DNA of 64,000 nt. Source: Desulfohalobium retbaense DSM 5692. GTDB taxonomy: Bacteria; Desulfobacterota; Desulfovibrionia; Desulfovibrionales; Desulfohalobiaceae. Under the pieces are notes generated by a model. The model saw only the letters and a list, made by a program, of their open reading frames with translations, searched no databases and was not told the DNA's origin. A program made the translations under genes and the position numbers. The stretch is taken from NCBI RefSeq assembly GCF_000024325.1, contig NC_013223.1:2411001-2475000 (forward strand). Reading direction: 5' to 3'. Each line of letters opens with the position of its first letter. Within the stretch, counting starts at the first letter, position 1. This document shows, piece after piece, positions 7,542 through 17,953 of the stretch.

Positions 7542-9800
7542 ATGATTAAACGTTGGATCCCCTGGAATTTCATCATCAAACGCGCCGCCAAGGCCTATGG
7601 CATCATGGACCCCCTGACCTTTCTGGCGCGATTGCGCCGCTTTGCCCAGCCGTCAGAAGTCCAGGAACCGATCGAGCTCCTGCGTGCGGGAATCATTTTC
7701 CACGCCCGGGGCCTGATCAACACCAAAGCGATCCAGCACAATTTGGACTGGGTCTGGCCGTATTGGGTCCAAAAACAGTTCAATCCCCGCGATGTCTCCT
7801 TTGTCCCCCGGGCCTTTTCCTTCAGCCACATCAATCTCACCCACCGCAACTGGACCGGTGTCGGGCGGCCGGACGTTGCCTTGTATCCCATCGTCGATCC
7901 CCGTGGTCTGGTGACTGTGTTGCACGAAGGATGGTCCCTGGATTTCTGGATTCTCCGCCCCGATGGCTCCCTGGTGACGCCCTCGGTCCACAGTGAAACC
8001 GAACAGAGCTGGGACCTGGACGACCACCTGGCAGTGACCACAACCAGTCGGGACAGTGGCGATGTCCTCACCAGCAGGGTCTTCATGGAACGCGAACCCG
8101 GAAGTGGCCCGGTAACCAAGGTCCGCGTCCACGCCTCCGGCCCGCCTGGGGGCTGGCTCGTGCTGGCCTTACGCCCCTACAACCCCGAAGGGGTCCAGTT
8201 TATTGAACGCGTGCGCTACAAAAACGAGGAACGCCTGTTGCGGGTCAACGGTCGCACCGATCTCTATCTCCATCCCAGACCGGGAAAAACCGTCTTCGCG
8301 GACTACCATGAAGGCGACGTCTGCCACGCCCTGCAACGCAAAGCCCATATGGAGCAAATCAATTGTTCAGTGGGCATGGCGACCGGTGCGGCCCTGTTCC
8401 CCCTCGAGCAGGGCACAGCAGAACTCAAGATCGATATCCCCATGGCTCGGGAACTGCGCCGCGGGCACCACAAGCCACTGCCTCGGGAGGACTGGAAAGA
8501 CGCCCTGGCCCCGGCCGCATCTTTGGAAGTCCCTGACCCGCAAATCGATTTTCTGTACCGAGCCGCTCTGCGTTCCCTGGTCCTGCTGTCCGCAGAGGAG
8601 ATCGTTCCCGGCCCCTTTACCTACAAGCGATTCTGGTTTCGCGACGCCTGCCTCATGCTCCACGCCTTGCTGTGTGCCGGCTTGACCGATCGCAGCGAGC
8701 GGATTCTCTCCACTTTTCCAGGGCGGCAGAAAATAAGCGGGTACTTCCAGTCCCAGGAAGGGGAATGGGACTCCAACGGGCAGGTCCTCTGGCTCGCGCA
8801 ACGCTTCCGGGAATTGACCGGTCGCGAACTCGGAGAGCAGTGGACCGACGCGGTCCGCAAAGCCACGGACTGGATTGAGCGCAAGCGGCTGACCAAGACC
8901 GAGAACGCCCCGCACGAAGGATTGCTGCCCGCCGGATTCAGCGCCGAGCACTTCGGCCCCAACGACTATTATTATTGGGACGATTTCTGGGCTCAGGCTG
9001 GTCTCCAGGCCGGCACGAAAATCCTCGGCGACCACGGCCAGGACAAGGCTGCCGCCACCTGTGCCCAGCGCGCCGAGTCGTTGGGTCAAGCCATCCGCAA
9101 CAGCCTCGACTCCATCGCCAGGGAACGAAAACAGGGCGCTGTACCAGCTTCTCCCTACCGGCGGCTGGACTCCGGGGCCATCGGTTCTCTGGTCGCCGAC
9201 TACCCGCTTGGTCTGACCGGGCCCAACGATCCGGAAATCGAGGCCACCGCCGAATACCTTTTTCAAAATTGCCTCTTGAACGGCGGATTTTTTCAGGACA
9301 TGATCCACTCTGGAATCAACGCCTATCTGACCTTGTGTCTGGCCCAGACCCTGCTGCGGCGCGGTGACGGCCGGTTCCAGGAACTCGTTCGCGCCGTGGC
9401 TGATCTGGCTACCTCCACGGGCCAATGGCCGGAGGCGATCCATCCGCTGACCCTCGGCGGGTGCATGGGCGACGGGCACCACGGCTGGGCGGCAGCGGAG
9501 TGGGTCATGATGATCCGCAATATGTTCGTGCGCGAGGAAGAAAACACCCTCATTCTCGGTTCTGGTATTTTTCCCGAATGGTTTGAGGCCAGGGCCCCCA
9601 TTGGCTTCGGGCCCACGCCAACCCCGTATGGCCCCGTCCAGGTGCGGTTTGAACCCTCTGATGCCGGGTGGCAGGCCCAGGTCCAGGCTGACTGGCACGG
9701 CGAAAAGCGCCCGGCTGTGGAAATCCGCGCGCCAGGTTTTCAGCCCTGTATCCTGACCGACCTGTCGCAGCCCGTGACGCTCATTGCGGAGACGACATGA
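7542..9800 (+). CDS. Putative six-hairpin glycosidase (GH15/debranching-like)
   Basis: 752-residue protein. The N-terminal third looks like a beta-rich domain; the C-terminal two thirds resemble the (alpha/alpha)6 glycosidase superfamily, with a FWFRDACLMLHALL segment near 362-375 recalling the WxRD signature of glucoamylase and debranching enzymes, then YYYWDDFWAQAGL and MGDGHHGWAAAEWV. No signal peptide is visible, so it is probably cytoplasmic. Its stop overlaps the next glycosyltransferase start by 4 bases (ATGA), giving tight coupling. Likely role: hydrolysis or trimming of an alpha-glucan or glycolipid. Family assignment is by motif only. Confidence 0.6.
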   Translation: MIKRWIPWNFIIKRAAKAYGIMDPLTFLARLRRFAQPSEVQEPIELLRAGIIFHARGLINTKAIQHNLDWVWPYWVQKQFNPRDVSFVPRAFSFSHINLTHRNWTGVGRPDVALYPIVDPRGLVTVLHEGWSLDFWILRPDGSLVTPSVHSETEQSWDLDDHLAVTTTSRDSGDVLTSRVFMEREPGSGPVTKVRVHASGPPGGWLVLALRPYNPEGVQFIERVRYKNEERLLRVNGRTDLYLHPRPGKTVFADYHEGDVCHALQRKAHMEQINCSVGMATGAALFPLEQGTAELKIDIPMARELRRGHHKPLPREDWKDALAPAASLEVPDPQIDFLYRAALRSLVLLSAEEIVPGPFTYKRFWFRDACLMLHALLCAGLTDRSERILSTFPGRQKISGYFQSQEGEWDSNGQVLWLAQRFRELTGRELGEQWTDAVRKATDWIERKRLTKTENAPHEGLLPAGFSAEHFGPNDYYYWDDFWAQAGLQAGTKILGDHGQDKAAATCAQRAESLGQAIRNSLDSIARERKQGAVPASPYRRLDSGAIGSLVADYPLGLTGPNDPEIEATAEYLFQNCLLNGGFFQDMIHSGINAYLTLCLAQTLLRRGDGRFQELVRAVADLATSTGQWPEAIHPLTLGGCMGDGHHGWAAAEWVMMIRNMFVREEENTLILGSGIFPEWFEARAPIGFGPTPTPYGPVQVRFEPSDAGWQAQVQADWHGEKRPAVEIRAPGFQPCILTDLSQPVTLIAETT

Positions 9801-11104
9801 AGATCTGCATGTTCACCAATACCTATCTCCCCCATGTCGGCGGTGTAGCCCGTTCGGTGCACACCTTTGCGCAGGATCTGCGCCGCCTGGGACATGAGGT
9901 CATGGTGGTCGCTCCGACTTTCCCCGGGGTCAATCCCCGGCAGGAGGATCCGCAGAAGATCCTGCGCCTGCCGGCCATACAGAATTTCAACGGCAGCGAT
10001 TTCTCGCTGAGTCTTCCCCTGCCGACCCTGATCGAAAACGGCCTGGATGAGTTCAACCCCGATATCATCCACAGCCACCACCCGTTTCTTTTAGGGGATT
10101 CGGCCCTGCGCGGCGCGCGGCAACGGGGAGTCCCCCTGGTCTTCACCCACCACACGATGTACGAGCGCTACACCCACTATGTCCCATTCAACTCCAAGGC
10201 CATGCAGCGCTTGGCCGTGCATCTGTCTACGGATTACGCCAACCTCTGTACCCGGGTCGTGGCCCCGAGTCAGAGCGTGGCCAAACTGCTGCGCAAACGG
10301 GGGGTGGTCACGCCGATCCATGAAGTGCCAACTGGCGTCGATCTCCAGGCCATGCGTAGCGGATCCGGCAGTGAGGTCCGCAGAAGGCTGGGCCTCAGCG
10401 ACGACACCGTGGTCATCGGTCATCTTGGCAGACTGGCTCCGGAAAAAAACCTCGAATTCCTCGCCCGGAGTGTGGCCAGAGCTATTGCAGCCCTGAAGGA
10501 CACCAAGGCGGTTTTCATGGTTGTCGGATCCGGGCCGAGCCAGAAAGCGATCCGGGAAATTTTTTCCCGGGCTGGTCTCAACCACACGCTCCTGGAGACC
10601 GGCAAACTCACGGGGCAGGATCTGAGCAACGCCTTTCAGGCCATGGACCTGTTTGCCTTCGCCTCGCATACCGAAACCCAGGGCATGGTCCTCACTGAAG
10701 CCATGGCCGCCGGGACCCCGGTCGTCGCTCTCGACGCCCCGGGGGTACGGGAGGTGGTTTCCAACGACGTCAACGGCCGCCTCCTGGGGGCCGCCAGCAA
10801 CGAAGAAACCCTCGCGCAGGCCCTGGCAGAGTTGGTCCGCGCGCCTGACAAACGCCAGACGATGCGCGAACACGCTTTGACCACAGCGGAAGCCTTCAGC
10901 CGGACCAATTGCGCCAAACGGTTGCTGCGAGTCTATGAAGCGGCCCTGAACGACACCCCTCACCGGGCGCAACGCGACCGCCTGACGGCCTGGGACCAGC
11001 TCCGCCTGCGGTTGCGCACCGAGTGGGATCTCCTTTCGCACCGGGCCAGTGCCGGAGCCAACGCCGTCATAGAAGCCCCGCGTAACGACGCCGAACTGGA
11101 ATAA
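9797..11104 (+). CDS. GT4-family glycosyltransferase
   Basis: 435-residue GT-B glycosyltransferase. The N-terminus MKICMFTNTYLPHVGGVARSV is typical of family GT4 diacylglycerol or lipid glucosyltransferases; HSHHPFLLG and THHTMYERYTHYVP follow. The C-terminal nucleotide-sugar domain has GRLAPEKNLE and the E-x7-E motif in SHTETQGMVLTEAMAAGTPVV. About 40 Arg-rich residues extend past the usual domain end. Placed between a glycosidase-like gene and a membrane-protein gene, it probably builds a glycolipid or envelope glycan; the acceptor is unknown. Confidence 0.85.
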   Translation: MKICMFTNTYLPHVGGVARSVHTFAQDLRRLGHEVMVVAPTFPGVNPRQEDPQKILRLPAIQNFNGSDFSLSLPLPTLIENGLDEFNPDIIHSHHPFLLGDSALRGARQRGVPLVFTHHTMYERYTHYVPFNSKAMQRLAVHLSTDYANLCTRVVAPSQSVAKLLRKRGVVTPIHEVPTGVDLQAMRSGSGSEVRRRLGLSDDTVVIGHLGRLAPEKNLEFLARSVARAIAALKDTKAVFMVVGSGPSQKAIREIFSRAGLNHTLLETGKLTGQDLSNAFQAMDLFAFASHTETQGMVLTEAMAAGTPVVALDAPGVREVVSNDVNGRLLGAASNEETLAQALAELVRAPDKRQTMREHALTTAEAFSRTNCAKRLLRVYEAALNDTPHRAQRDRLTAWDQLRLRLRTEWDLLSHRASAGANAVIEAPRNDAELE

Positions 11105-11106
11105 CC

Positions 11107-11784
11107 ATGTCCGTTCTCCAAAAACTCTCTCTGGCGACCCTGACCCTGCTTATCGCCGCGGTGATCGCCTTGGGGATCTGGAAAGTCGCCGGCACCATCC
11201 CCCCAAGCCAATGGCTCGATTTCGTCCTGAACAAGGATACCAATCCGCTGCTGTTTATCATCCTTATGGCCATTTTGCCCTGTATCGGGGCCCCGATCAG
11301 CCTTTTCCTGGTGCTCAGCGGCATCAAATTCGGACTGCTGTGGGGGCTGTTGCTGACATTGGTATGCACGGCCATCCATCTGATCCTGACCTACCCCTTG
11401 GCCCGGGCACTGGTCTTCACCCATCTCGCGCCGTTTCTCCAGCGCTACGGCCGCGAAATCCCGCAAATCCCTGCCCACCGGGCGGTGGGGATGACCGTGC
11501 TGTTCACCGCCCTGCCGGGGCCGCCGTATGCCCTGAAAAACTACCTGCTGGTGGCCGGCGGAGTGCCCTTTCCTGTCTATCTCCTGGTGGCCTGGCCGAT
11601 CCATGTGCTCATGGCCATCCCGTTTGTGGGCATCGGCGATTTCGCTTTGCGCCTCAATGTCCCCATGCTCCTGCTCTTTCTGGCCCTGCTTGTTGGCGGC
11701 AGCCTGCTGATCCGCAAATTCGGCGGCCGCTGGAAACGGGCTTTGGATCTCATCAACACCTCCGAGCCCCCTGAGCCACGCTAA
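11107..11784 (+). CDS. VTT-domain (TVP38/TMEM64, DedA-like) membrane protein
   Basis: 225-residue polytopic inner-membrane protein with about five hydrophobic segments. The LPGPPYALKNYLLVAGG segment (about 137-153) and the preceding re-entrant-like IGAPISLFLVLSGIKFG match the VTT/SNARE-associated family, some of whose members act as lipid scramblases or flippases. It starts two bases after the glycosyltransferase stop. With the two preceding genes it suggests synthesis and transbilayer movement of a glycolipid, which is an inference from context. Confidence 0.75.
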   Translation: MSVLQKLSLATLTLLIAAVIALGIWKVAGTIPPSQWLDFVLNKDTNPLLFIILMAILPCIGAPISLFLVLSGIKFGLLWGLLLTLVCTAIHLILTYPLARALVFTHLAPFLQRYGREIPQIPAHRAVGMTVLFTALPGPPYALKNYLLVAGGVPFPVYLLVAWPIHVLMAIPFVGIGDFALRLNVPMLLLFLALLVGGSLLIRKFGGRWKRALDLINTSEPPEPR

Positions 11785-12071
11785 GCATTGTTCTACAAAC
11801 CTCTCGTCCTGCCTTGCGCCCCCTGATCCGTTGTGTATTCTCTTCACCACCACTGGTCTCCCGGCTCCGCATTGATGCTAGCGCTTTACAAACCGGAAAC
11901 TGCGCTTACTTTCGAAAATTCGCGCAGCCGGAAAAACGGCTATGGGCCGACAGGACCGCCCCAACCATGGCGGCTTGTCTTGTCGCAATCGACGCCAGCC
12001 TCACAAACTGTGGCCATCACCTACAACCCACCGAGATTGCAAAACGGCGACCACCACCTTACGGAGAATCC

Positions 12072-14831
12072 ATGCAAACGAGCATTTCCATATCCGGGGC
12101 CAAACAGCACAACCTCAAGAATCTCGATCTCGACATCCCCCGCGACCAGTTGGTGGTCGTCTGCGGACCGTCCGGCTCCGGGAAGTCGACCCTCGCCTTT
12201 GACATCGTCTACGCCGAAGGACAACGCCGCTACGTCGAATCCCTGTCCACCTACGCCCGGCAGTTTCTGCCCCAACTGGACAAACCCAAAGTGGACAAGG
12301 TCGAAGGGCTTTCCCCGGCGATCTCCCTGGAGCAGCACACCTCGTCGCGCAACCCCCGTTCGACTGTGGGAACCGTGACCGAATTGTACGACTTTTTGCG
12401 CGTCTTTTTCGCCCGGCTCGGCGTGCCGTATTGCCCCCAGTGCGGCAAACCCATCGCGGCCCAGAGTTCGGACGAGATCATCGACGACATCATGGCCCTG
12501 CAGGAACGGACCAAATTCATGCTCCTGGCCCCCCTGGTCGAACACAAGAAAGGCACCCAGGCCGAGCTTTTCAAGAAACTCAAGGGGCAGGGATTTGTCC
12601 GCGTTCGGGTCGACGGCGAGGTTGTTCCCCTGGACCCGGCACCGCAACTCGAGAAGAACAAACGCCACACCCTGGAACTGGTGGTCGACCGACTGGTCAT
12701 GAAGCAGGGGCTTCGCAGCCGGCTGGCCGACTCTGTGGAACTTGCCCTGCAATTCGGCGAGGGCCGGCTCATTCTGGACATCATCGGCGACGAGGAAAAA
12801 CTCTACAGCACCGAAGCGGTCTGCCCCAGCTGCAATATCAGTCTGCCCAAACCCTCCCCCCAGCTCTTTTCCTTTAACAGCCCGCAAGGGGCGTGCCCTA
12901 CCTGCTCCGGCCTGGGCGCTCTCGACTATTTCGAACCCCGCCTTCTGGCCCCGAATAAAGGCCTCTCGCTCAACGGTGGCGGGATCATTCCCTGGAAAAA
13001 TCCCCGCGTTCTGGCCCGCTTTGCAGACGACCTCCACGCCTTGGGCCATCGCTACGGCTTCGACCTGGACACCGCTTTGGGAAATTTCAGTGAGCAGGCT
13101 TGGCAGGCGCTGTTTTACGGAGACGAGGCCACCGGCTGGCCGGGAGCTATCAGTCACCTGGAGGCCGGCATGGGCCTGGGCCGGTTCTGGCGCGACGAAA
13201 TGGCCCGCTTCCGGCAAAGCGCCCCCTGCCCGGCCTGTCATGGGGCGCGCTTGAAGCCGGAATCCCTGGCCGTTCGGGTCGAGGGCGTCAATATCCAGGA
13301 CTTCACCACCTGGTCCATCGCCCATGCCCTGGAATGGCTCGAAGGACTCCGTTTCACCGGGTTTCAAAAGACCATCGGCGACCCACTGCTCCAGGAATTG
13401 ACCCACCGACTCCGGTTTTTGGCCGATGTCGGGCTCGACTACCTGAACCTGGCCCGGAACATGTCCACCCTTTCCGGGGGGGAGGCCCAGCGTATCCGCC
13501 TTGCCGGACAACTCGGCTCCGGGCTCGTCGGGGTGACCTATGTCCTGGATGAGCCGTCCATCGGCCTGCACCCCCGGGACAATGCCCGGTTAATCCGAAC
13601 CCTGCGCCAGCTTCAGCAGCGCGGCAACACGGTCCTGGTGGTTGAACACGACCGGCCGACCATCGAAGCCGCCGACCACGTCCTCGAACTCGGGCCGGGG
13701 TCGGGCGCCCTTGGGGGAGAGATCATCTACAGCGGCGGCGTGGAAGGGCTGCGCCAGGCTCCGGATTCGCTGACCGGCAAATACCTGCGAGGGGAGTTGG
13801 CCATCGAACCCCCGGCCACCCGGCGCGAACCCACGAGTATGTTGCATCTTCAGGGCGTGCGGACCAATAACCTGCAGAACCTGGAGTGCAGTCTGCCCCT
13901 TGGCAATCTGGTCTGCATCACCGGTGTTTCGGGTTCGGGCAAGAGTTCGCTGGTCGTGGACTCGCTGTACAAGCACCTTGCCCTGGCCCAGGGCATCAAG
14001 GTCGAAAACCCTGGGCAGATCGACAATATCAGCGGAACCGAGGCCGTGGAAAAGGTCATTCCCATCGACCAGAGCCCCATCGGCCGCACTCCCCGCTCCA
14101 ACCCGGCCACCTACACCAAGGTCTTTGATGAAATCCGGAAGATCTTTGCCGCCACGCCTGAGGCCAAAAAACGGGGCTACAAACCCGGCCGCTTCAGTTT
14201 CAACGTTCGCGGTGGCCGCTGCGAGGCGTGTCAGGGCGACGGCCAGATCCGGGTCGAAATGCATTTTCTGCCCGATGTGTTCGTCACCTGCGAGGTCTGC
14301 GGCGGAAAACGGTACAACCGCGAGACCCTGGAAGTGCGCTACAAGGACCTGGATATCTCCGAGGTCCTTGGCCTCAGTGTCCGCCAGGCCCGGGCCCTGT
14401 TCAGCAATTACCCGGTCCTGGACCGCAAGCTCGGGGTTTTGGAAGAGGTCGGCCTCGAATACCTCGCCCTGGGACAGCCGGCCACTACTCTTTCCGGCGG
14501 CGAGGCCCAGCGCCTCAAAATCTCCCGTGAACTCGGCAAACGCTCCCTGCCAGGCACCCTCTACATCCTCGACGAGCCGACCACGGGGCTGCACATGCAC
14601 GAAGTCGGCAAGCTCATTCAGGTCCTGCACAAGCTCGTGGACAAAGGGGCCAGTGTCATGGTCATCGAGCACAACACCGACGTGATCAAGGCCGCAGACC
14701 ATGTCATTGATCTCGGTCCCGGCGGCGGCGAATTCGGAGGCCTGATCGTGGCCAGCGGCACTCCGGAGGAAATCCGGGACAATCCGCAATCCGTGACCGG
14801 CGAGTTCTTGCGTAACGGCCGCACCGGATAG
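12072..14831 (+). CDS. uvrA: Excinuclease ABC subunit A
   Basis: 919-residue damage-recognition ATPase of nucleotide excision repair. It has the two ABC modules: Walker [10 protein letters not shown] near 33 and GVSGSGKSS near 618, signatures LSGGEAQRIRLA and LSGGEAQRLKISRELGK. Zinc modules include CPSC...CPTC near 252-280 and the long CEAC...CEVC finger near 717-745. The ATG at 12072 has GGAG upstream and gives the canonical MQTSISISGAKQHNLKNLDL-type start; the frame is open back to 11814 without a better start. The 287-base leader shows no SOS box I can support. Confidence 0.97.
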   Translation: MQTSISISGAKQHNLKNLDLDIPRDQLVVVCGPSGSGKSTLAFDIVYAEGQRRYVESLSTYARQFLPQLDKPKVDKVEGLSPAISLEQHTSSRNPRSTVGTVTELYDFLRVFFARLGVPYCPQCGKPIAAQSSDEIIDDIMALQERTKFMLLAPLVEHKKGTQAELFKKLKGQGFVRVRVDGEVVPLDPAPQLEKNKRHTLELVVDRLVMKQGLRSRLADSVELALQFGEGRLILDIIGDEEKLYSTEAVCPSCNISLPKPSPQLFSFNSPQGACPTCSGLGALDYFEPRLLAPNKGLSLNGGGIIPWKNPRVLARFADDLHALGHRYGFDLDTALGNFSEQAWQALFYGDEATGWPGAISHLEAGMGLGRFWRDEMARFRQSAPCPACHGARLKPESLAVRVEGVNIQDFTTWSIAHALEWLEGLRFTGFQKTIGDPLLQELTHRLRFLADVGLDYLNLARNMSTLSGGEAQRIRLAGQLGSGLVGVTYVLDEPSIGLHPRDNARLIRTLRQLQQRGNTVLVVEHDRPTIEAADHVLELGPGSGALGGEIIYSGGVEGLRQAPDSLTGKYLRGELAIEPPATRREPTSMLHLQGVRTNNLQNLECSLPLGNLVCITGVSGSGKSSLVVDSLYKHLALAQGIKVENPGQIDNISGTEAVEKVIPIDQSPIGRTPRSNPATYTKVFDEIRKIFAATPEAKKRGYKPGRFSFNVRGGRCEACQGDGQIRVEMHFLPDVFVTCEVCGGKRYNRETLEVRYKDLDISEVLGLSVRQARALFSNYPVLDRKLGVLEEVGLEYLALGQPATTLSGGEAQRLKISRELGKRSLPGTLYILDEPTTGLHMHEVGKLIQVLHKLVDKGASVMVIEHNTDVIKAADHVIDLGPGGGEFGGLIVASGTPEEIRDNPQSVTGEFLRNGRTG

Positions 14832-14853
14832 CTCCTCTCCCGGTGCCAGCACG

Positions 14854-14900
14854 AACAAGGCCGGGAACCGCGTGCTGCGGTCCCCGGCCTTGTTGTATTC
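14854..14900 (+). terminator. Terminator-like hairpin after uvrA
   Basis: AACAAGGCCGGG(a)ACCGC pairs with GCGGT(c)CCCGGCCTTGTT (14854-14894) around a short loop. The following tract (GTATTC) is poor in T, so termination may be weak; it separates uvrA from the convergent acetyltransferase gene. Confidence 0.65.
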
Positions 14901-14978
14901 AATGCCCGGATTGCTGTGGTGTCCGTCGTGCCCCGGTTCGGGGGCGACGCGGCAGTCTCCCGGCCGTTTTGCTCACGC

Positions 14979-17693
14979 CTAGTCCTGAGACGTCTCCTCC
15001 CCGCTGCCGTTGAGCTCCAGCTTCAATTCGATCATCTCCTCATCGTCGTCCATGGGCAGGATCTTGAAACCGAATTTCTTGCCCAGCGCCCGCATGCCCT
15101 TGTTTTCGCGCAAGGTCTGGGCGACGAGTTCTTTTGTGCCCCGGCTCTGGCAATAGCTGATCATCTTGGCCATGAGGATCGACCCCAGGCCGCGGAGCTT
15201 GAGATCGCTGCGGACCACGATGGCGAATTCGGCCCGGATGTTGTCCGGATCGAAAAAGGCCCGGACTACGCCCAGGGTCTCCAGGTCCTCTCCGTCACCA
15301 CCCTTGTCCTTGGCAATAAAGGCCATTTCCCGGTCGTAATCGATCTGGGTGAAGCGGGCCATCTGGGAATGGGGAAATTCCCGGACGTGCCCGAAAAATC
15401 TGAGCCGGATGTCTTCCGGGGTCAGGCTGTTGATAAAGCGGACATGGGCGGGTTCGTCCTCGGGCCGGATCGGGCGCAGCAGCACCGCGCGGTTGTCCTG
15501 GAGTTCGAGCCGCTCTTCGAGTTCTTTGGGGTAGGGGCGGATGGCGAGTCGTTGTGGTCCGGATTCCTTGGTTTGGCCGACCACCAGGCGAGCGTCCAGG
15601 ACCAGGACCCCTTCGTGATCGACGATAAGCGGATTGATGTCCAGTTCCATGACCTCCGGAATATCGATGATCAATTGCGAGACCTGCATCAGGGTCAGGC
15701 GGACCGCATCCATGTCCACGCCGTTGGGCTGTTCCGGATGGCTCTGGAGCATACGGGCGATGCGGGTCTGCTGGATCAGTTCCTTGGCCAGGGTCATGTT
15801 CAGCGGTGGCAACCCCACGGCCCGATCGCGGATGACTTCCACGGCCGTGCCCCCCTCGCCGAAAAGGATCACCGGTCCAAACACCGGATCGGTGGTCGCC
15901 CCAACATACAGTTCGTAGGAACCCGGCCGCCGGGCCATTTTCTGGACCGTAAACCCCTGCAGTCGCGCGTCGGGTTTGAGTTTTTGCAAGCGGCCCTTGA
16001 TCGAGCCCATGGCGTGTTCGACTTCTTCCGGGGATTCGAGATCCAGGGCCACCCCACCGACCTCCGATTTGTGCAAAATATCCGGGGAATAAGCTTTCAA
16101 GGCCACCGGATAACCCAGATCCCAGGCCAAAAGCTGGGCCTCCTCATCGTCCAGGGCGATCCGGGTGGGCACAATGGGAATCCCGTAGGCCCCCAGGACC
16201 TCTTTGGCTTCCGGTTCACTGAGCGTGGCCCGCCCTTCCTCGAGCGCCTTGCGGATCACCGCCCGGGCTGCGGCCGCGTCCGGTGTGAATTCGGCCGGCG
16301 CCGAATCCGGGGTTTCCATCAACAGTTCCTGGTTGCGCCGGTAACGGTCCATATCCAGAAAGGCCCGCACGGCCTTGTCCGGAGTATCGTAGGTCGGCAA
16401 CCCGGCCAGGGTCAGAATCCGCCGCGCCGATTCCACCCCCTGATCCCCGAGCCAACTCGTGAGCACATTGCTCTTCTGCCCCCCAGCCACAGTCACGATC
16501 GCCCCGGCGATATCATCGGCGGAGACGAACGATGACGGCACATGCATGACCAGGACCGCGTCGATGGTATCATCGGCCACCAGATGACGCAGCGCTTCGG
16601 CATAAGTCTCGCTCACGGCGTGGTCCGGGATCTGGATCGGATTGCTCCGGGACCACTTGCCGCCAAGCACATTGTCCAGGCCGCGGATGGTGTCCTCGGA
16701 GAGGGTTGCCAAGGTCCCGCCGCGGCCGAGCAAGGCGTCGGTGGCCATGACCCCGGGACCGCGGCCGTTAGCCAGAATCGCCAAGCGGTTGCCCTGGATC
16801 GGTTGCGAGCGGGCCAGAGTCTCCACAGCGTCGAACAGGGCGTGGACCTCGAAGACCCGCAGCATACCGGCTCGCCGGAAGGCGGCGTCATACACGTCGT
16901 CATGGCTGGTGAGCATCCCGGCATGGGAGATGCGGCTCTCCTTACCCAATTCCTCGCGGCCGCCCTTGATGACCAAAATCGGTTTGTTGCGTGATGAGGA
17001 GCGCACCGCGGACATGAACGGACGGGCGTTTTTGATATCTTCGATGTACAGGAGAATGGATTTGGTGAAGGGATCGTTGCCCAGGTAATCGATGACCCCG
17101 TGGAAATCGATGTCCGAGCTGTCGCCGAGGGAGACGAAATGGGAAAAGCCGATGCCCCGCGAAGAGGCCCAGTCGAGCACAGCCTGGCTCAGGGAGTCGG
17201 ATTGGGAGACAAAGGCGATACGTCCAGGCAGGACATCGGTGTGCGCAAAACTCGCGTTGAGCCCGTTGCCGGGAATGATCAGCCCGAGGCAGTTGGGTCC
17301 CAGGATCCGCACCCCGTATTCCCGCGCCGCCGCGAGCATGTTTTCCTGCAGAGTCCGCCCCTCGCGATCGGTTATGGTGTCCAGGTCCGTGGACATGACC
17401 ACCGCCGCCTTGGCGCCCCGTTTGCCGAGTTCCTCGACAAAACCGGGCACGGTCCGCGGCGGGGTGCAGATCACGGCCAGATCCGGGGTGACCGGCAGAC
17501 GGCTGACATTGGGATAAGCCAGGACCCCGGAGACCGCACGGTACTTGGGATTGACCGGCATGATCGGACCGGGGAAATCCGCTTTGAGCAGATTGTGCAT
17601 GACCACAGCCCCGATACTCATGGGGCGGTTGGAGGCACCGACAATGGCCACGGACTTGGGCCGGAACAAGGCATCGAGATTCTTGAGACTCAT
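14979..17693 (-). CDS. pat: Pat-type protein lysine acetyltransferase (acyl-CoA synthetase-like + GNAT)
   Basis: 904-residue fusion: CoA-binding Rossmann domain (about 1-140, AIVGASNRPMSIG), succinyl-CoA synthetase-like domains (150-470, retaining the SHAGML segment where ADP-forming enzymes hold the catalytic His), ATP-grasp domain (490-710) and a C-terminal GNAT acetyltransferase (about 745-900, acetyl-CoA loop RSDLKLRGLGS near 830). This order matches Pat/YfiQ, which acetylates and inactivates acetyl-CoA synthetase, encoded divergently next door. The start at 17693 follows GGGGGA; upstream in-frame codons reach into the intergenic region and lack homology. An ADP-forming acyl-CoA ligase activity cannot be ruled out. 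Confidence 0.88.
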   Translation of the reverse strand: MSLKNLDALFRPKSVAIVGASNRPMSIGAVVMHNLLKADFPGPIMPVNPKYRAVSGVLAYPNVSRLPVTPDLAVICTPPRTVPGFVEELGKRGAKAAVVMSTDLDTITDREGRTLQENMLAAAREYGVRILGPNCLGLIIPGNGLNASFAHTDVLPGRIAFVSQSDSLSQAVLDWASSRGIGFSHFVSLGDSSDIDFHGVIDYLGNDPFTKSILLYIEDIKNARPFMSAVRSSSRNKPILVIKGGREELGKESRISHAGMLTSHDDVYDAAFRRAGMLRVFEVHALFDAVETLARSQPIQGNRLAILANGRGPGVMATDALLGRGGTLATLSEDTIRGLDNVLGGKWSRSNPIQIPDHAVSETYAEALRHLVADDTIDAVLVMHVPSSFVSADDIAGAIVTVAGGQKSNVLTSWLGDQGVESARRILTLAGLPTYDTPDKAVRAFLDMDRYRRNQELLMETPDSAPAEFTPDAAAARAVIRKALEEGRATLSEPEAKEVLGAYGIPIVPTRIALDDEEAQLLAWDLGYPVALKAYSPDILHKSEVGGVALDLESPEEVEHAMGSIKGRLQKLKPDARLQGFTVQKMARRPGSYELYVGATTDPVFGPVILFGEGGTAVEVIRDRAVGLPPLNMTLAKELIQQTRIARMLQSHPEQPNGVDMDAVRLTLMQVSQLIIDIPEVMELDINPLIVDHEGVLVLDARLVVGQTKESGPQRLAIRPYPKELEERLELQDNRAVLLRPIRPEDEPAHVRFINSLTPEDIRLRFFGHVREFPHSQMARFTQIDYDREMAFIAKDKGGDGEDLETLGVVRAFFDPDNIRAEFAIVVRSDLKLRGLGSILMAKMISYCQSRGTKELVAQTLRENKGMRALGKKFGFKILPMDDDEEMIELKLELNGSGEETSQD

Positions 17694-17953
17694 GTTCGTC
17701 CCCCGAAGACGGTCGTTGGCAACGCTTTCGACCCGTTGGCAGATCTGGATATCCGTACCCCAATGCCAGAGAACCCTCTGTATGGGGTGGTATTGTGCTG
17801 TATGACCTACTCGCCGGGCAAAGTCAAAGCAAGCGCCCTGCTGGCGGAGCAGCGGTGACGCAACAGACACACTGCAGTTTTTCCAAAAAAAAAGAGAGAC
17901 ACGCCCCCCAGAACTCGCCTGGAGTTACCTGGACTGCAGCGTACAGGTGTAGA

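Noticed and set aside
14916..16535. Long plus-strand open frame (539 codons) antisense to pat
   Set aside because: Its translation is low-complexity and has no family motifs, while the minus strand encodes a clear GNAT/ATP-grasp protein.
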